From Stentor coeruleus (taxonomy: Eukaryota > Ciliophora > Heterotrichea > Heterotrichida > Stentoridae), in the NCBI GenBank assembly GCA_001970955.1, contig MPUH01000370.1, positions 1-60,065 on the forward strand: 60,065 nt of DNA, given 5' to 3'. The notes beneath the pieces were generated by a model. That model made no database searches, had not been told where the DNA came from, and worked only from the letters and a program-made list of their open reading frames with translations. The first letter of the stretch is position 1; every line of letters begins with the position of its first letter. Positions 31,509-41,167 of this stretch are shown here, one piece after another. The position numbers and the translations under genes were made by a program.

Positions 31509-32118
31509 TAAATTTATATAAAGCCAAAAAATATGAGGAAATACCTTGAAGAAAGGAAGGTCTGGGATTATGTCTTAAGGAAATGCCTGATCATTTATAT
31601 AAATACTAATGGTGAAAGCTTGGTTTTCCTATGAATATATACCTGAATGATTGCTGGCATATGGAAAATTCTAAATTAAATTTGTAAAAGTTGGATTTTA
31701 ACTTGAGTCATACCTATTTTCTATTCATGGAATAACTAATTAAAATCTAATTAGATGTCAAAATATTACTATAAATTCTATGCTATGATTTATGCTGATA
31801 TCATCATCTCCCACAATTACACAAATCATATTTTTATACAAACACAACATTAAGGGAAAAATTTAATATCATAAACCACATAAACCATAATCAAATAATA
31901 ATCAAATTCTTAACCCTTTATTAAAATCTCACCATCCTAAAAAGGGATAATTTCATCTCTACCTCATACAAAATCTTTCTCTAGTTCATTAAAAACCCAA
32001 AAAATTTCTAACACAAAATCTTACCCACAAAAACACAACACAAAAAGCTTTAGCCTAAACTTCACCTTAAAGTTAACTCAAATGTAATATTAAAATAAGA
32101 TAAGCGAATAAATATAAT
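31509..32118. other. Intergenic between divergent genes
   Basis: AT-rich, 610 bp, presumed promoters of the 145-aa gene (-) and the Rab gene (+). Nothing else seen. Confidence 0.5.
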
Positions 32119-32772
32119 ATGGTAGAAGATGTTGATAATACATATTCGAGATCAGAGGTTAAACAATTATGTATGGAAAGTGATATTCAAGTAAAAATTG
32201 TAATACTAGGGAATGCTAATGTAGGGAAATCTTGCATACTTCATCGTTACCTAACTGGGGTTTACTCAGAAACTCATGAGAACACTGTTGGGGCGAAATT
32301 TTTAGGTAAAAGAGTAAAATGTCAAGGAAAGTATTTGAAATTAAATATTTGGGACACTGCAGGTCAAGAAAGGTATCAGAGTTTTTCTAAAATGTATTGC
32401 AGAGATGCTAAAGCTGTTATCCTTGTCTATGATGTTTCTGATCCTGAAACTATTGAAGGAATGAAAAATTGGTATAAGATTATGTCTCATGATACTTTAC
32501 CTAGAGATTCACTTCTTTTCATTGCTGGGAATAAATGTGATTTAAGCCAGCCTTCTGATAGTGCTAAGAGTCAAATTGCTAGTTTTAGTAAAGATATTAA
32601 AGCTGAATATTTTGAAGTTTCTGCTAAAACTGGAGAAGGAATTAACGAGTTGTTCATAAGAATTTCTGATAGATTTCTAGAAATACAGTCTCCTGCCAAG
32701 AAAAGTATTGTACTGAATTCTGATGCCCATAAAAACTCTGCGGCTAAAAAAAAGAAAAGAAAATTTTGCTAG
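32119..32772 (+). CDS. Rab-family small GTPase
   Basis: Vesicle-traffic GTPase, 217 aa. G1 GNANVGKS (31-38), G2 Thr in ENTVGAKF, G3 WDTAGQERYQSF (78 onward), G4 GNKCDL, G5 SAKTGEGINELF: all five boxes are intact with the catalytic Gln. The RabF motif WDTAGQE places it in the Rab family, near Rab5/21/22 by feel only. The C-terminus is polybasic and ends KKKKRKFC: a single terminal Cys rather than the CC or CxC of most Rabs. An internal Met at residue 19 would give a shorter N-terminus typical of many Rabs. Confidence 0.93.
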   Translation: MVEDVDNTYSRSEVKQLCMESDIQVKIVILGNANVGKSCILHRYLTGVYSETHENTVGAKFLGKRVKCQGKYLKLNIWDTAGQERYQSFSKMYCRDAKAVILVYDVSDPETIEGMKNWYKIMSHDTLPRDSLLFIAGNKCDLSQPSDSAKSQIASFSKDIKAEYFEVSAKTGEGINELFIRISDRFLEIQSPAKKSIVLNSDAHKNSAAKKKKRKFC

Positions 32773-33449
32773 AAATATATAGGTTTCATAGTTTTCACAT
32801 ATTTAACCTAAAAGTTTTATTATTTTTTAGTAAATAAGTATAAGGAAGTGATATTATGCTATTGCCAAAATATCAGAATGCAGATATAATAATAACCTTT
32901 AAAGATAATTTACCTAAAACTTCCTTAAATGGTTTATATCAAAATTATTATTATTTACTATCGGTGCTTAGCTGAAACCAGGTATATGATTTAAATTTCT
33001 GAGCTATCATGTATAAAAGCATACTCATATTGTATTATAAAATATGAAAGGAATTCATTTTAAACTAAAATGGTTAAGATGTAATTCTAGTATTTAATAG
33101 CTTAGACTATTGATAATACAGCTTATATATATTGTATATGCTATTTCAAACTATGTTTAAAATCAATAAATAATTCTATGAATAATCTATAGAATTTGAA
33201 AGTATTATTTCAACATATTATAAAAAATGACTAATTAAAACTTTGATAATATAACTATAATTATCTATTTAAATGTTCATCAAGAATTATTATTAGCATT
33301 TAAGACTTTGATTAATTATTTTGGTATTTCTTAAATTAGTTAAATGCATAAATTTTGTTAGCACAAGCGATATAATAAATCTAAAATTTTAAACTTAAAG
33401 CTCATTAAATTGTCTCGGTTAAATACGAATTCAAGTTCTTATAATAAAC
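32773..33449. other. Intergenic, AT-rich
   Basis: Between the Rab and Polo kinase genes. No coding, RNA or repeat signal seen. Confidence 0.5.
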
Positions 33450-35153
33450 ATGGCTCAAGCTGATGAACAACCAGTGATCGTTGAGGAAAAAATAGTAAGA
33501 GTAAACGGTGAAATATCTATTCGCCAATACTCAAAAGGGAGATTTTTAGGCAAAGGAGGTTTTGCCCGCTGCTATGAGTTTACAAGCATGGAATCACGAA
33601 AACTAACCGCTTCTAAAATCGTCCCAAAAGCTTCACTTACAAAAAGCAGAGCCAAGCAGAAACTAATGACAGAAATCAAAATCCACAGAAGCCTTCATCA
33701 CCCAAACATAGTAGGCTTCGAGCATTTTTTCGAAGATTCGGAAAATGTTTACATCTTATTAGAGCTCTGCACAAACCAAACAATGAATGAGCTACTTCGA
33801 AGAAGGAAAAGACTTACAGAATTAGAGACCCAATGCTATTTACTTCAAGTAATCTCAGCTCTAAGTTACCTCCATGGCCATCGTGTGATTCACCGAGATT
33901 TGAAACTGGGTAATTTCTTCTTATCCGACAAGATGGAAATAAAAATTGGAGACTTCGGCTTAGCGACAAAGCTTGAGTTTGATGGTGAAAAAAAACGCAC
34001 TATCTGTGGAACACCAAATTATATCGCCCCAGAGGTTCTTGATGGTAAACAAGGCCATTCTTATGAAGTTGATATCTGGTCATTAGGTGTTGTTGCATAT
34101 ACACTACTAGTAGGCAAGCCACCATTTGAGACTTCTGACGTGAAAACAACATACAGGAGAATTAGAATGAACGCATATTCTTTCCCTGAAAATGTTCCTC
34201 TAAGCGAATCCAGCAAGAATTTAATAACCAGAATTCTAGTGACAGACCCGACAAAACGTCCAACTTTGACAGAAATTCAAGCTCATGAGTTTTTTAATCA
34301 AGGTAATACAATCCCTAAAACTTTACCTCCTTCTACTTTAGCATGTCCTCCGTCTGCTTCATATTTAAGACAATTTGTCCCTGGTGTAGGATCTTCATCT
34401 TCAGTATCAGGAAACCTCAGGCTTACAGAAACTACACCAAGTTTACCTAAAACTTCAGCCAGAGGGTTAAAAGATGACTTTATCAATACAGACAGGCCTG
34501 TTAGAAAGGAGGAAACTAATAGACAGTTAAGAAGTAGTGCATCAACAGTCGGTACTGAAATCTGGGTCAAAAAATGGGTTGATTATAGTAGCAAATATGG
34601 CTTAGGATATACTCTTTCAAATGGATCAACAGGGGTGTTTTTCAATGACTCAACTAAAATTGTCCTAAATATTCCAGGGATAAGGTTCAAATATTTCGAA
34701 AGAAAAGGGGCAGAAAAGCAGGACGTTTGTAATACATACCTGCTTACAGATTACCCTAAAGAACTCCAAAAAAAAATTACCTTACTTCAACATTTTAGAA
34801 GCTATTTAGAAGGTGATATCAAACAGGATACAAATGAAAAACCTCAAGAAGAGAATGCTGATGATGCAACAATTTATGTGAAAAAATGGATGAGAACCAG
34901 ACATGCGATAATGTTTAGATTAAGCAACAAAATCGTCCAAGTGAATTTCCAGGATCATACTGAGATAATATTGTCATCAGAAAGCAGAATGGTTACTTAT
35001 GTTAATAAAAAAGGTGAGAGAAATACTTTTCCTTTAGCCAGTGCTTTAGAAAGCAGTAACTTAGAAATGACAAAAAGGCTTAAATATACTAAGGAAATCC
35101 TGTCAAGTATGCTGAACAATCCAAAACAGCAAGAAAAAGACCTTGAACCATAA
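33450..35153 (+). CDS. PLK1: Polo-like kinase
   Basis: Mitotic/cell-cycle Ser/Thr kinase, 567 aa. Kinase domain: glycine loop GKGGFARCYEF (34 onward), HRDLKLGNFFL (HRD at 148), DFGLATKL (168), activation segment RTICGTPNYIAPEVL with the phosphorylatable Thr. Two polo boxes follow. Box 1 starts at about 370 (WVKKWVDYSSKYGLGYTL), keeping the Trp that packs on the phosphopeptide. Box 2 lies at about 475-550 (RTRHAIMFRLSNKIVQVNF). The His of the phosphate pincer is present (H503 in QDHTE), but the Lys two residues later (human K540) is Glu505. The gene symbol names the family type. Single exon. Confidence 0.95.
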   Translation: MAQADEQPVIVEEKIVRVNGEISIRQYSKGRFLGKGGFARCYEFTSMESRKLTASKIVPKASLTKSRAKQKLMTEIKIHRSLHHPNIVGFEHFFEDSENVYILLELCTNQTMNELLRRRKRLTELETQCYLLQVISALSYLHGHRVIHRDLKLGNFFLSDKMEIKIGDFGLATKLEFDGEKKRTICGTPNYIAPEVLDGKQGHSYEVDIWSLGVVAYTLLVGKPPFETSDVKTTYRRIRMNAYSFPENVPLSESSKNLITRILVTDPTKRPTLTEIQAHEFFNQGNTIPKTLPPSTLACPPSASYLRQFVPGVGSSSSVSGNLRLTETTPSLPKTSARGLKDDFINTDRPVRKEETNRQLRSSASTVGTEIWVKKWVDYSSKYGLGYTLSNGSTGVFFNDSTKIVLNIPGIRFKYFERKGAEKQDVCNTYLLTDYPKELQKKITLLQHFRSYLEGDIKQDTNEKPQEENADDATIYVKKWMRTRHAIMFRLSNKIVQVNFQDHTEIILSSESRMVTYVNKKGERNTFPLASALESSNLEMTKRLKYTKEILSSMLNNPKQQEKDLEP

Positions 35154-35164
35154 TAGTTAGTTGG

Positions 35165-35890
35165 TAAATCTAATTTATTAAAACCAAGGATACTAGCCGT
35201 ATGAGCCTATTCAGTCTTGTTTGGCTGTTTCAAGGTTTTTAACAATAAAATTCTAGTCTAGATTGCTATCTATAATCTTCTCAAGGTTTCATGTTCAAGT
35301 TTCTTATCTTCAAATATTAATTGTATCATAGCATACATTTGAAGGAGTTCCTTTTGTAAGATTTTAAAAGCATTTATGATCACAGCAGGCATCACCTATC
35401 AATACCAGTTTGATTGATTATATAACAATATTTTGAGTTTATCGAAAGTCCCCAGATTTTGATTACTCAATATTAAAAAGTCCATAAGATAATATTCCAG
35501 AATTTATAGTTTTTATAGTTGGATATCACTAAGTTTATAGTGAATAACTGATAAAAATTATATAATAATGCCCATTTTGCGGTAATTGCTTCCTAAATAT
35601 TGAAAATTGGTTCGGGAATTGAAGTATTCTTTGTATATAACTTGAGAAAAGGTAACTTGGTAAGGTTGAGTTTTCAGAATCAATCCAGAGATCAGCATCA
35701 ATACCTTTTTCATTTACAACTATCTCATAAGTATCTTAAAACTTATATTTAGGTTTCATTTCTATAAGATAATGCCTTAGACCTCTTAGTTCACAGGACT
35801 CTTTATAATTTTCCTTTATAGCCTTCCACAAGTTATCATCTTTAATATAGTTTTCATACATTCAAAAGCTATGATTTCATTCAATGGGTT
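35165..35890 (-). pseudogene. Decayed gene, family unknown
   Basis: Minus-strand reading gives long protein-like runs in changing frames: YENYIKDDNLWKAIKENYK, ESCELRGLRHYLIEMKPKYKF, a TAA, then DTYEIVVNEKGIDADLWID and ENSTLPSYLFSSYIQRILQF. After a frame change comes AKWALLYNFYQLFTINLVIS, then VMPAVIINAFKILQKELLQM and IQLIFEDKKLEHETLRRL, then several stops. The composition is that of a real protein, not AT-rich noise, but stops and frameshifts rule out a working gene and no 15-nt introns explain them. Family not recognised. Confidence 0.6.
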
Positions 35891-36218
35891 CCAATAATCT
35901 TAATTTATGTATATATCATTTTCTCTTTATAAATAAGCAAGCACCTATCACTGAAAAAAAATTATTTTTATTTTTATTTGCATGCAACATAACTTCTTTT
36001 ATTAAAGTCCATATAAAATTAATACCTCTTAAATTAAAGCCTAGCAATTATATCAAAAAATTTGTCATTACTTATTTGATATTTAAAATCTCAAATGCTT
36101 CAAAAATTTGTATAATACTCTTAAAACTATTGAATAAGGCAAAGAAATTATTCAAATTAACCTTATTCTCTATTCTTTATCAAAAAAATCAACTATATTA
36201 TTAGCACTAATTAATTAT
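35891..36218. other. Intergenic, AT-rich
   Basis: A 106-codon plus-strand frame (35884..36204) is Lys/Ile/Leu/Phe-rich, lacks any motif and is judged a chance opening. Confidence 0.45.
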
Positions 36219-37700
36219 CTAAATTTTGCTCAAATCAAATGGTGATTCAGATTTCCCCGTAAAGTCCGAATTAAGTATAACAGCATTATTAAGATCATCT
36301 CTTGACACAGGAGGTGTTTCACTACTAATCACAGGGAAATTAAGTTTCGGAATCTGAACTTTAGGCTTTTTAATAATTCCAATTGCAAAATTTATATTAT
36401 CTTCAATGAACTCTTCAGTTACTTGCCATATAAAATTATCATTTAGCAAGTTTTGTTCAATATTTTTAACACTTTGACTTTTGTTTTTTGTATATTCTGT
36501 CTCTCTACTCCCCAAGTCACTTACAACAGAATTAAGTGGGTCTAAACTTTTCTTAGCAGGAACAACGGAGTTAAGCATTTCTAAGCTTTTTTTAGTAGAA
36601 ACAACAGAATTAGATGATTCTAAGCATTTCTTAATAGGGAAAACTTCATTGACTGATTCACTTTCAGAAGCTTCTTCAAGCAAAGATACTCGTTGTTCAA
36701 GTTGAATAAGCTTGTTTATTAGCTGCTCGTGAGACTTTTGGGCTTCTTTTTCTTTTCGTTTTACTGCCTCAATTTCTTCAGTGAAATCCAAACGATTTAG
36801 CTCATCTTTATATACTTTTTCTAAAGAGTTTAAGTCAAAAGCAAATTTCTGAGATAGACTGCTTAAGTTTTGTTCGTATCCTAAAAACTTCCGTTCATTT
36901 TTCAGATCACAAGTATTCATATTATCTCTAACACCCTTAAGTGTTTTTTCAAACTGACTTGCAATTCTATTTGAGTTTTCTTGTGCTTTTTCTATACTTT
37001 CAATAAGCATTTTCTCGAGTTTCATACAGTTTTCATTGAGTTCCTGGACAACTCTTTCATTTTCTTTAAAAATTATTTCTTTAATTTTTTTCAGGTCATC
37101 AAAAGTTATAAATTTTTTGCATTTCCCTTTCAAACACTCCTCAGTCTCTTTGCTTATAATATTAGGCAAATTATAGTATGTCGATCTTAAGTCTCGATAG
37201 CTTTGATCTACCTGTCCAAGTTGCACTGTTATATCATTTTTAATGCTTTCTTCAGATAATTTAAGATTTTCTAGTGTTACATATGATTTTTGCATACTTT
37301 CTACTCTTCTAACTTCATTAAGACATCTTTTTTCTACTGCTGCTAAAGCCATATCAAAATCTTCTTTAACAATCATAATATCTGTACCCGAGTTTTCTAG
37401 ATACGTTGTTTTAGCTTTTAGTTTCTCGATATCTTTTTGTTGTGAAAGTAATTTTTCAAAGACTGAATTTTTGAATTGCTGGAAGTTGTATGAAGTTGTG
37501 GAATAATCTTCAGGGTCTATGCTTGAGGATTTTTGCTCTTTGAAGTAGCTCTCGGTTAAGTTACTGCGAAAGTTCATGGATGAGTTTTTACGATCGGTTG
37601 GGTTTGTATGTGCAGATGTGGGGGAACGTAAGAGATTGCATTCAGTTTTTTTTAGTATTGTTGTGATTGAGTCTGCCCAGGAATAGTTTCGATAATCCAT
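36219..37700 (-). CDS. Coiled-coil protein, 493 aa
   Basis: Not assigned to a family. After a ~70-residue Ser/Asn-rich head, about 250 residues are predicted by eye as coiled coil (heptad-like Leu/Ile with Glu/Lys). One island has a CLKGKCKKFITFDDLKKIKE element. Residues ~350-390 carry three tandem copies of a 14-residue unit (KKSLEMLNSVVPA type, about 36516..36639). The C-terminal ~90 residues are hydrophilic with Pro-rich stretches (IPKLNFPVISSETPPVSRDD). A structural or cytoskeletal role is likely from composition only. Confidence 0.82.
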   Translation of the reverse strand: MDYRNYSWADSITTILKKTECNLLRSPTSAHTNPTDRKNSSMNFRSNLTESYFKEQKSSSIDPEDYSTTSYNFQQFKNSVFEKLLSQQKDIEKLKAKTTYLENSGTDIMIVKEDFDMALAAVEKRCLNEVRRVESMQKSYVTLENLKLSEESIKNDITVQLGQVDQSYRDLRSTYYNLPNIISKETEECLKGKCKKFITFDDLKKIKEIIFKENERVVQELNENCMKLEKMLIESIEKAQENSNRIASQFEKTLKGVRDNMNTCDLKNERKFLGYEQNLSSLSQKFAFDLNSLEKVYKDELNRLDFTEEIEAVKRKEKEAQKSHEQLINKLIQLEQRVSLLEEASESESVNEVFPIKKCLESSNSVVSTKKSLEMLNSVVPAKKSLDPLNSVVSDLGSRETEYTKNKSQSVKNIEQNLLNDNFIWQVTEEFIEDNINFAIGIIKKPKVQIPKLNFPVISSETPPVSRDDLNNAVILNSDFTGKSESPFDLSKI

Positions 37701-38258
37701 TTTTATATACTTTGAATCTTGTAACTAGTATTTTGATATGACTGATTTAATATTCTAACAGTATTGATTTATTGCGATTTAAGGTATTATTTACTTTATT
37801 TATAGTGCTTGAAAAATACATTTTATAAGGAATTATAATTGATTAATAATATCATTTAAGTTTATCTGATTTTTTAGCAGATATAGGAAATAATAAACTT
37901 ATAGATACTTTAGAATAAGTAAGATAGAAATTAAATAAGTTTATAGTTCATTCTAAATTAAAAGTATTAAGATTAAGATACTCATTTCAATATTTGCTAT
38001 TTGATTATGTATTATCAAGATATGATAATAGTATTGATACAAGAAAAAATTCTAAGCTTAGCACTATATTTTTTATAATTTTCTGCATATAATAAGTATT
38101 TTTTACAGGTAGTAAGCTAAAAATCTTATCCTTTTGTCTAATAAATAATTAATATTACAGTATTATTTATTATCTAATTGTGAACTTTATAGCAAGCATA
38201 CCTATTTATATTATATATCATTTTTCTATATAGAAAGAATGACCTCAACCAATATTTA
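37701..38258. other. Intergenic, AT-rich
   Basis: Upstream of the coiled-coil gene. No coding signal before the decayed PB1-like copy at 38259. Confidence 0.45.
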
Positions 38259-38495
38259 ATGAATTTGCCTCTCTATGCTACAGTAGAAAATAGAGCAATA
38301 ACCTTAAAAGTTGAAAAAAACTATCAAGAATTGCGTAGAGTGCTAAAGCGAATAAAAAAATCAGAATCATGAAAGCTAGAATATTTGGATGATTTTTGTG
38401 AATATCAGCATATTGAGAATGATGATTAGTATTTGAATACCTTAAATACTCAAATGGGCAAGCACATAATATAAATATTATTCAAATTTTAATTG
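38259..38495 (+). pseudogene. Decayed paralogue of the PB1-like/zinc-ribbon gene at 38981
   Basis: Reads MNLPLYATVENRAITLKVEK, then NYQELRRVLKRIKKSES, TGA, KLEYLDDFCEYQHIENDD, TAG. It lines up residue by residue with LPILVTAKEKELTLKVEGDY, NGLRRALSRDFKISETS, KLEFLDDYGESQPIKDDQ of the downstream intact gene. The TGA stands where the intact copy has Ser, the TAG where it has Gln, and a one-base loss follows at the TATTTTGAA site. Nucleotide similarity continues to about 38490. The zinc-ribbon end is lost. Confidence 0.85.
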
Positions 38496-38499
38496 AACT

Positions 38500-38980
38500 T
38501 TTTGCAGAATCAGCTACTGAAAAATTATAATATAGTTGATGCCATGGCTTAAATAATACAGAAGCTAAGAAATGATAAGAAATATGAATTTTTGATAACG
38601 ATTCCCATAATAATTTTATCAATGAATTTATTTAGGTTATACTTAATTAAAATACAATAGTAATAATTAAGATATAAGATATACACAGTATATAAGTCAG
38701 TGTAACTTTCCTTTAAAAATCAAAGAAGATTGATTTAATCGCCTAAAATCATTGCATCATTGTAAAACTATTTGCTTCAGGTTTTAATATCCTTCAATAC
38801 TATTTCTTCTCGTCTTAATATATCCTAAGCATCAAATCTCTATTTTTCACTCTATATAATAAAGCTGTCTTATTTATCACTTTATAATCACTTAAATAAG
38901 CATATAAATCATTTCAAACTAGCTTACAACTAAATTATAGTAAAATTTACATATCTTTACTATCAGATATATAATATAAA
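38500..38980. other. Intergenic, AT-rich
   Basis: Between the decayed copy and the intact PB1-like gene. No other signal. Confidence 0.45.
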
Positions 38981-39394
38981 ATGGCCTTAAATGAATTTTT
39001 AATGTCTTTGCCTATTTTAGTCACAGCNGAATTTTTAATGTCTTTGCCTATTTTAGTCACAGCTAAAGAAAAAGAGCTCACCTTGAAAGTTGAAGGAGAC
39101 TATAATGGTTTGCGAAGAGCACTTAGCAGGGATTTCAAAATCTCAGAAACATCAAAATTAGAGTTTTTAGACGATTACGGTGAAAGCCAGCCTATAAAAG
39201 ACGATCAATCATATTTTGAATGTCTTAAATGCTGTAATGGACAAGCGCATTATATGAACGTTGTTGAAATTAAAACAGTTGTTAATCCAGAACCAATTTC
39301 ACCAACAAAACCTATTTTTTGTATTCGATGCCAAGCTATATTAACAGCTGGCCAGAGTAAATGCAAGATTTGTGGTTTCGCTTTAGCTTCTTAG
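38981..39394 (+). CDS. PB1-like domain plus zinc-ribbon protein, carrying an assembly duplication
   Basis: Small protein of probably 125 aa once the duplicated segment is removed. The N-terminal ~75 residues have the pattern of a PB1-type ubiquitin-like fold: a strand (LTLKVEGDYNGLRRAL), a helix, then KLEFLDDYGESQPIKDDQSY resembling the acidic OPCA-type turn. The C-terminus has two CxxC knuckles, FCIRCQ and KCKICG, 13 residues apart: a zinc ribbon. A possible adaptor linking protein-protein and metal-binding modules; function unknown. A 35-bp segment is doubled around N at 39028. The 36-base excess keeps frame and adds 12 false residues. A decayed copy lies 0.5 kb upstream. Confidence 0.8.
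   Translation: MALNEFLMSLPILVTXEFLMSLPILVTAKEKELTLKVEGDYNGLRRALSRDFKISETSKLEFLDDYGESQPIKDDQSYFECLKCCNGQAHYMNVVEIKTVVNPEPISPTKPIFCIRCQAILTAGQSKCKICGFALAS
38993..39063. repeat. 35-bp direct repeat around a single N (likely assembly artefact)
   Basis: Copies 38993..39027 and 39029..39063 are identical, with N at 39028 between them. The decayed paralogue upstream has only one copy of this segment. Confidence 0.88.
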
Positions 39395-39958
39395 GTTTAA
39401 GGTTATTGATTAATTATTTTTGATAGTTAAATTAGTATTAGTATTAGTTAGGAATTATCGCTTGACTATTGTCCAGTCATTGCTAATGGATAGTTAAAAA
39501 ATGTCTACAATTTGTCTATAAGTCTAGCCCCTTAAAGATTTTAAATACAATAGTAAAAGTAAGATATTTTAAGGTTTAAGTCTACTGCAAAAGTTTTGGA
39601 ATAAATAGATTTAAATGGTTTGATTAAGATGTGAGAAAGTAATATAAAAATAATTTGGGTAATTTTATTTATCCTGAGTATATCATGGTTTAGGCTATAG
39701 ATTGATGACAAAGAAAATTGATGATAAATTATTATTTTGGAAATATATTTTGTTATAAACTATATTTGCCACAGTTTGCATACTACGTCTTTATTTATCT
39801 AAATAAAAATAAACAACTTAAAATTATTCACCAGGCATAAATAGCCTAAGTAATCATAAAAGCTATAAGTCCTCAAATCTTCTTATCAATATAAAAAATT
39901 ATCAAAACATAAACATCATAAACTATAAATCTCAAAAATTAATCAAAATAATAACTTA
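39395..39958. other. Intergenic between convergent genes
   Basis: 3' flanks of the PB1-like gene and of the methyltransferase. AT-rich, nothing recognised. Confidence 0.5.
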
Positions 39959-40786
39959 TTAATCCCTTGGTTTATTGGCCACAATAAGAAGTCCATCCAG
40001 CTTCAAAGGCTCTTCACTACTGACCATTTTTTCTTGTATCAACTCAACAATCGCATCATGTAATTCCCTTTGCTTATTCTTATCAAGTGCAAAGAAAATC
40101 TTTTTCCTATTTGGCGCTGTATAAAGTGTAGCCGCATATTCTTCAGCTGTAAGTTCATTATACACAGTCGGCTGATGCCAAGCTAAAATATCTACAAAAC
40201 CTGTTTGCTTAACCATAGGTTTAAGTACTGGTATCGTGCCAAGATAAAAGTTACTTCTAGCATTAGGTACTTCTAAGCCAACTTTAGAACTAGCTTGATT
40301 AAAAACAGTTAAAGCAAAGCTCTCTTCAGCCCTGCCCCATACAGATAATGCAACTCTTCCACCAGGCTTTAAAACTCTAAAGATTTCTGAGAGCATTGTC
40401 TGAGGATTAGGGACTAGATTTAGACTCATTCCTGCTAAGATTCTATCAAATGACCCATCTTCAAATGGTAAATTTTCACTATTGGCTACTCTTAGATTTA
40501 TGCTATTTGGTAGTTTCTTTCTTGCACATTCAATCATTGCGGGACTTAGATCACATGCTGTTATTGAAGCTTTAGTGTTACCTTCATCTTGGAGCTTACG
40601 GAATAAAGATAAAGTTCCTAAGCCTGGACCACAGCCAAGTTCTAGGATTGATGAAGCTGAGTTCGTGTTTAGCATGTGGATTAGACTATGATTGAATAAA
40701 GTCATTGTATTACCAAGCTTGGATTCGTAATCGCTTTGAAACTCGTTCCAAAAAGATTCAAGTTCAGATATCGTCTTTGCTGACAT
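39959..40786 (-). CDS. Class I SAM-dependent methyltransferase (Methyltransf_11/UbiE-like)
   Basis: Probable small-molecule methyltransferase, 275 aa. Motif I ELGCGPGLG (49-57) binds AdoMet. ACDLSPAMIECARKKL gives the acidic residue after strand 2. VANSENLPFEDGSFDRILAG is the motif II/III region, and EIFRVLKPGGRVALSVWG is the post-motif helix and strand 5 typical of the UbiE/COQ5 and Methyltransf_11 group. The substrate cannot be read from the sequence; the C-terminal cap (about 165-240) would decide it. No targeting signal is obvious. Divergent from the CXC gene. Confidence 0.9.
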   Translation of the reverse strand: MSAKTISELESFWNEFQSDYESKLGNTMTLFNHSLIHMLNTNSASSILELGCGPGLGTLSLFRKLQDEGNTKASITACDLSPAMIECARKKLPNSINLRVANSENLPFEDGSFDRILAGMSLNLVPNPQTMLSEIFRVLKPGGRVALSVWGRAEESFALTVFNQASSKVGLEVPNARSNFYLGTIPVLKPMVKQTGFVDILAWHQPTVYNELTAEEYAATLYTAPNRKKIFFALDKNKQRELHDAIVELIQEKMVSSEEPLKLDGLLIVANKPRD

Positions 40787-41167
40787 TTAGATTGGAAATC
40801 TTCGTCGCCTTTTATACTTGACTTTTCCTTAACTGTAGATTTGATTTAAGAGGATTTTTTCCTCAACTGAAGTTTTTGCTTGTATACAAAATATGGATTT
40901 TAGATTTTTGGTGTGGTTTAGATACGGATTAACGATAGGGGTGATGCGATATTTTCTAATCTCGTCTTTTGAAGATTTTTATATTAGAGTCTTCCCAGTT
41001 AATTCATTGATTCATTATTCGCTTTTTAAAGCTTATATCTACTATAAGTTTATTTAAAAAACTAATTCCATACTTTCTAAAAACCGAATTTAGCCATATC
41101 CATCTAAGCTTAAATCTAATTTTACCTGTTTTCTGTTATTAAAGGCTTACAAATAGAGCATTTTATA
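40787..41167. other. Divergent promoter region
   Basis: 381 bp between the methyltransferase start (-) and the CXC gene start (+). No specific motif identified. Confidence 0.5.

Noticed and set aside
35884..36204. 106-codon plus-strand open frame
   Set aside because: Lys/Ile/Leu/Phe-rich, no domain, lies in a decayed region; judged chance.
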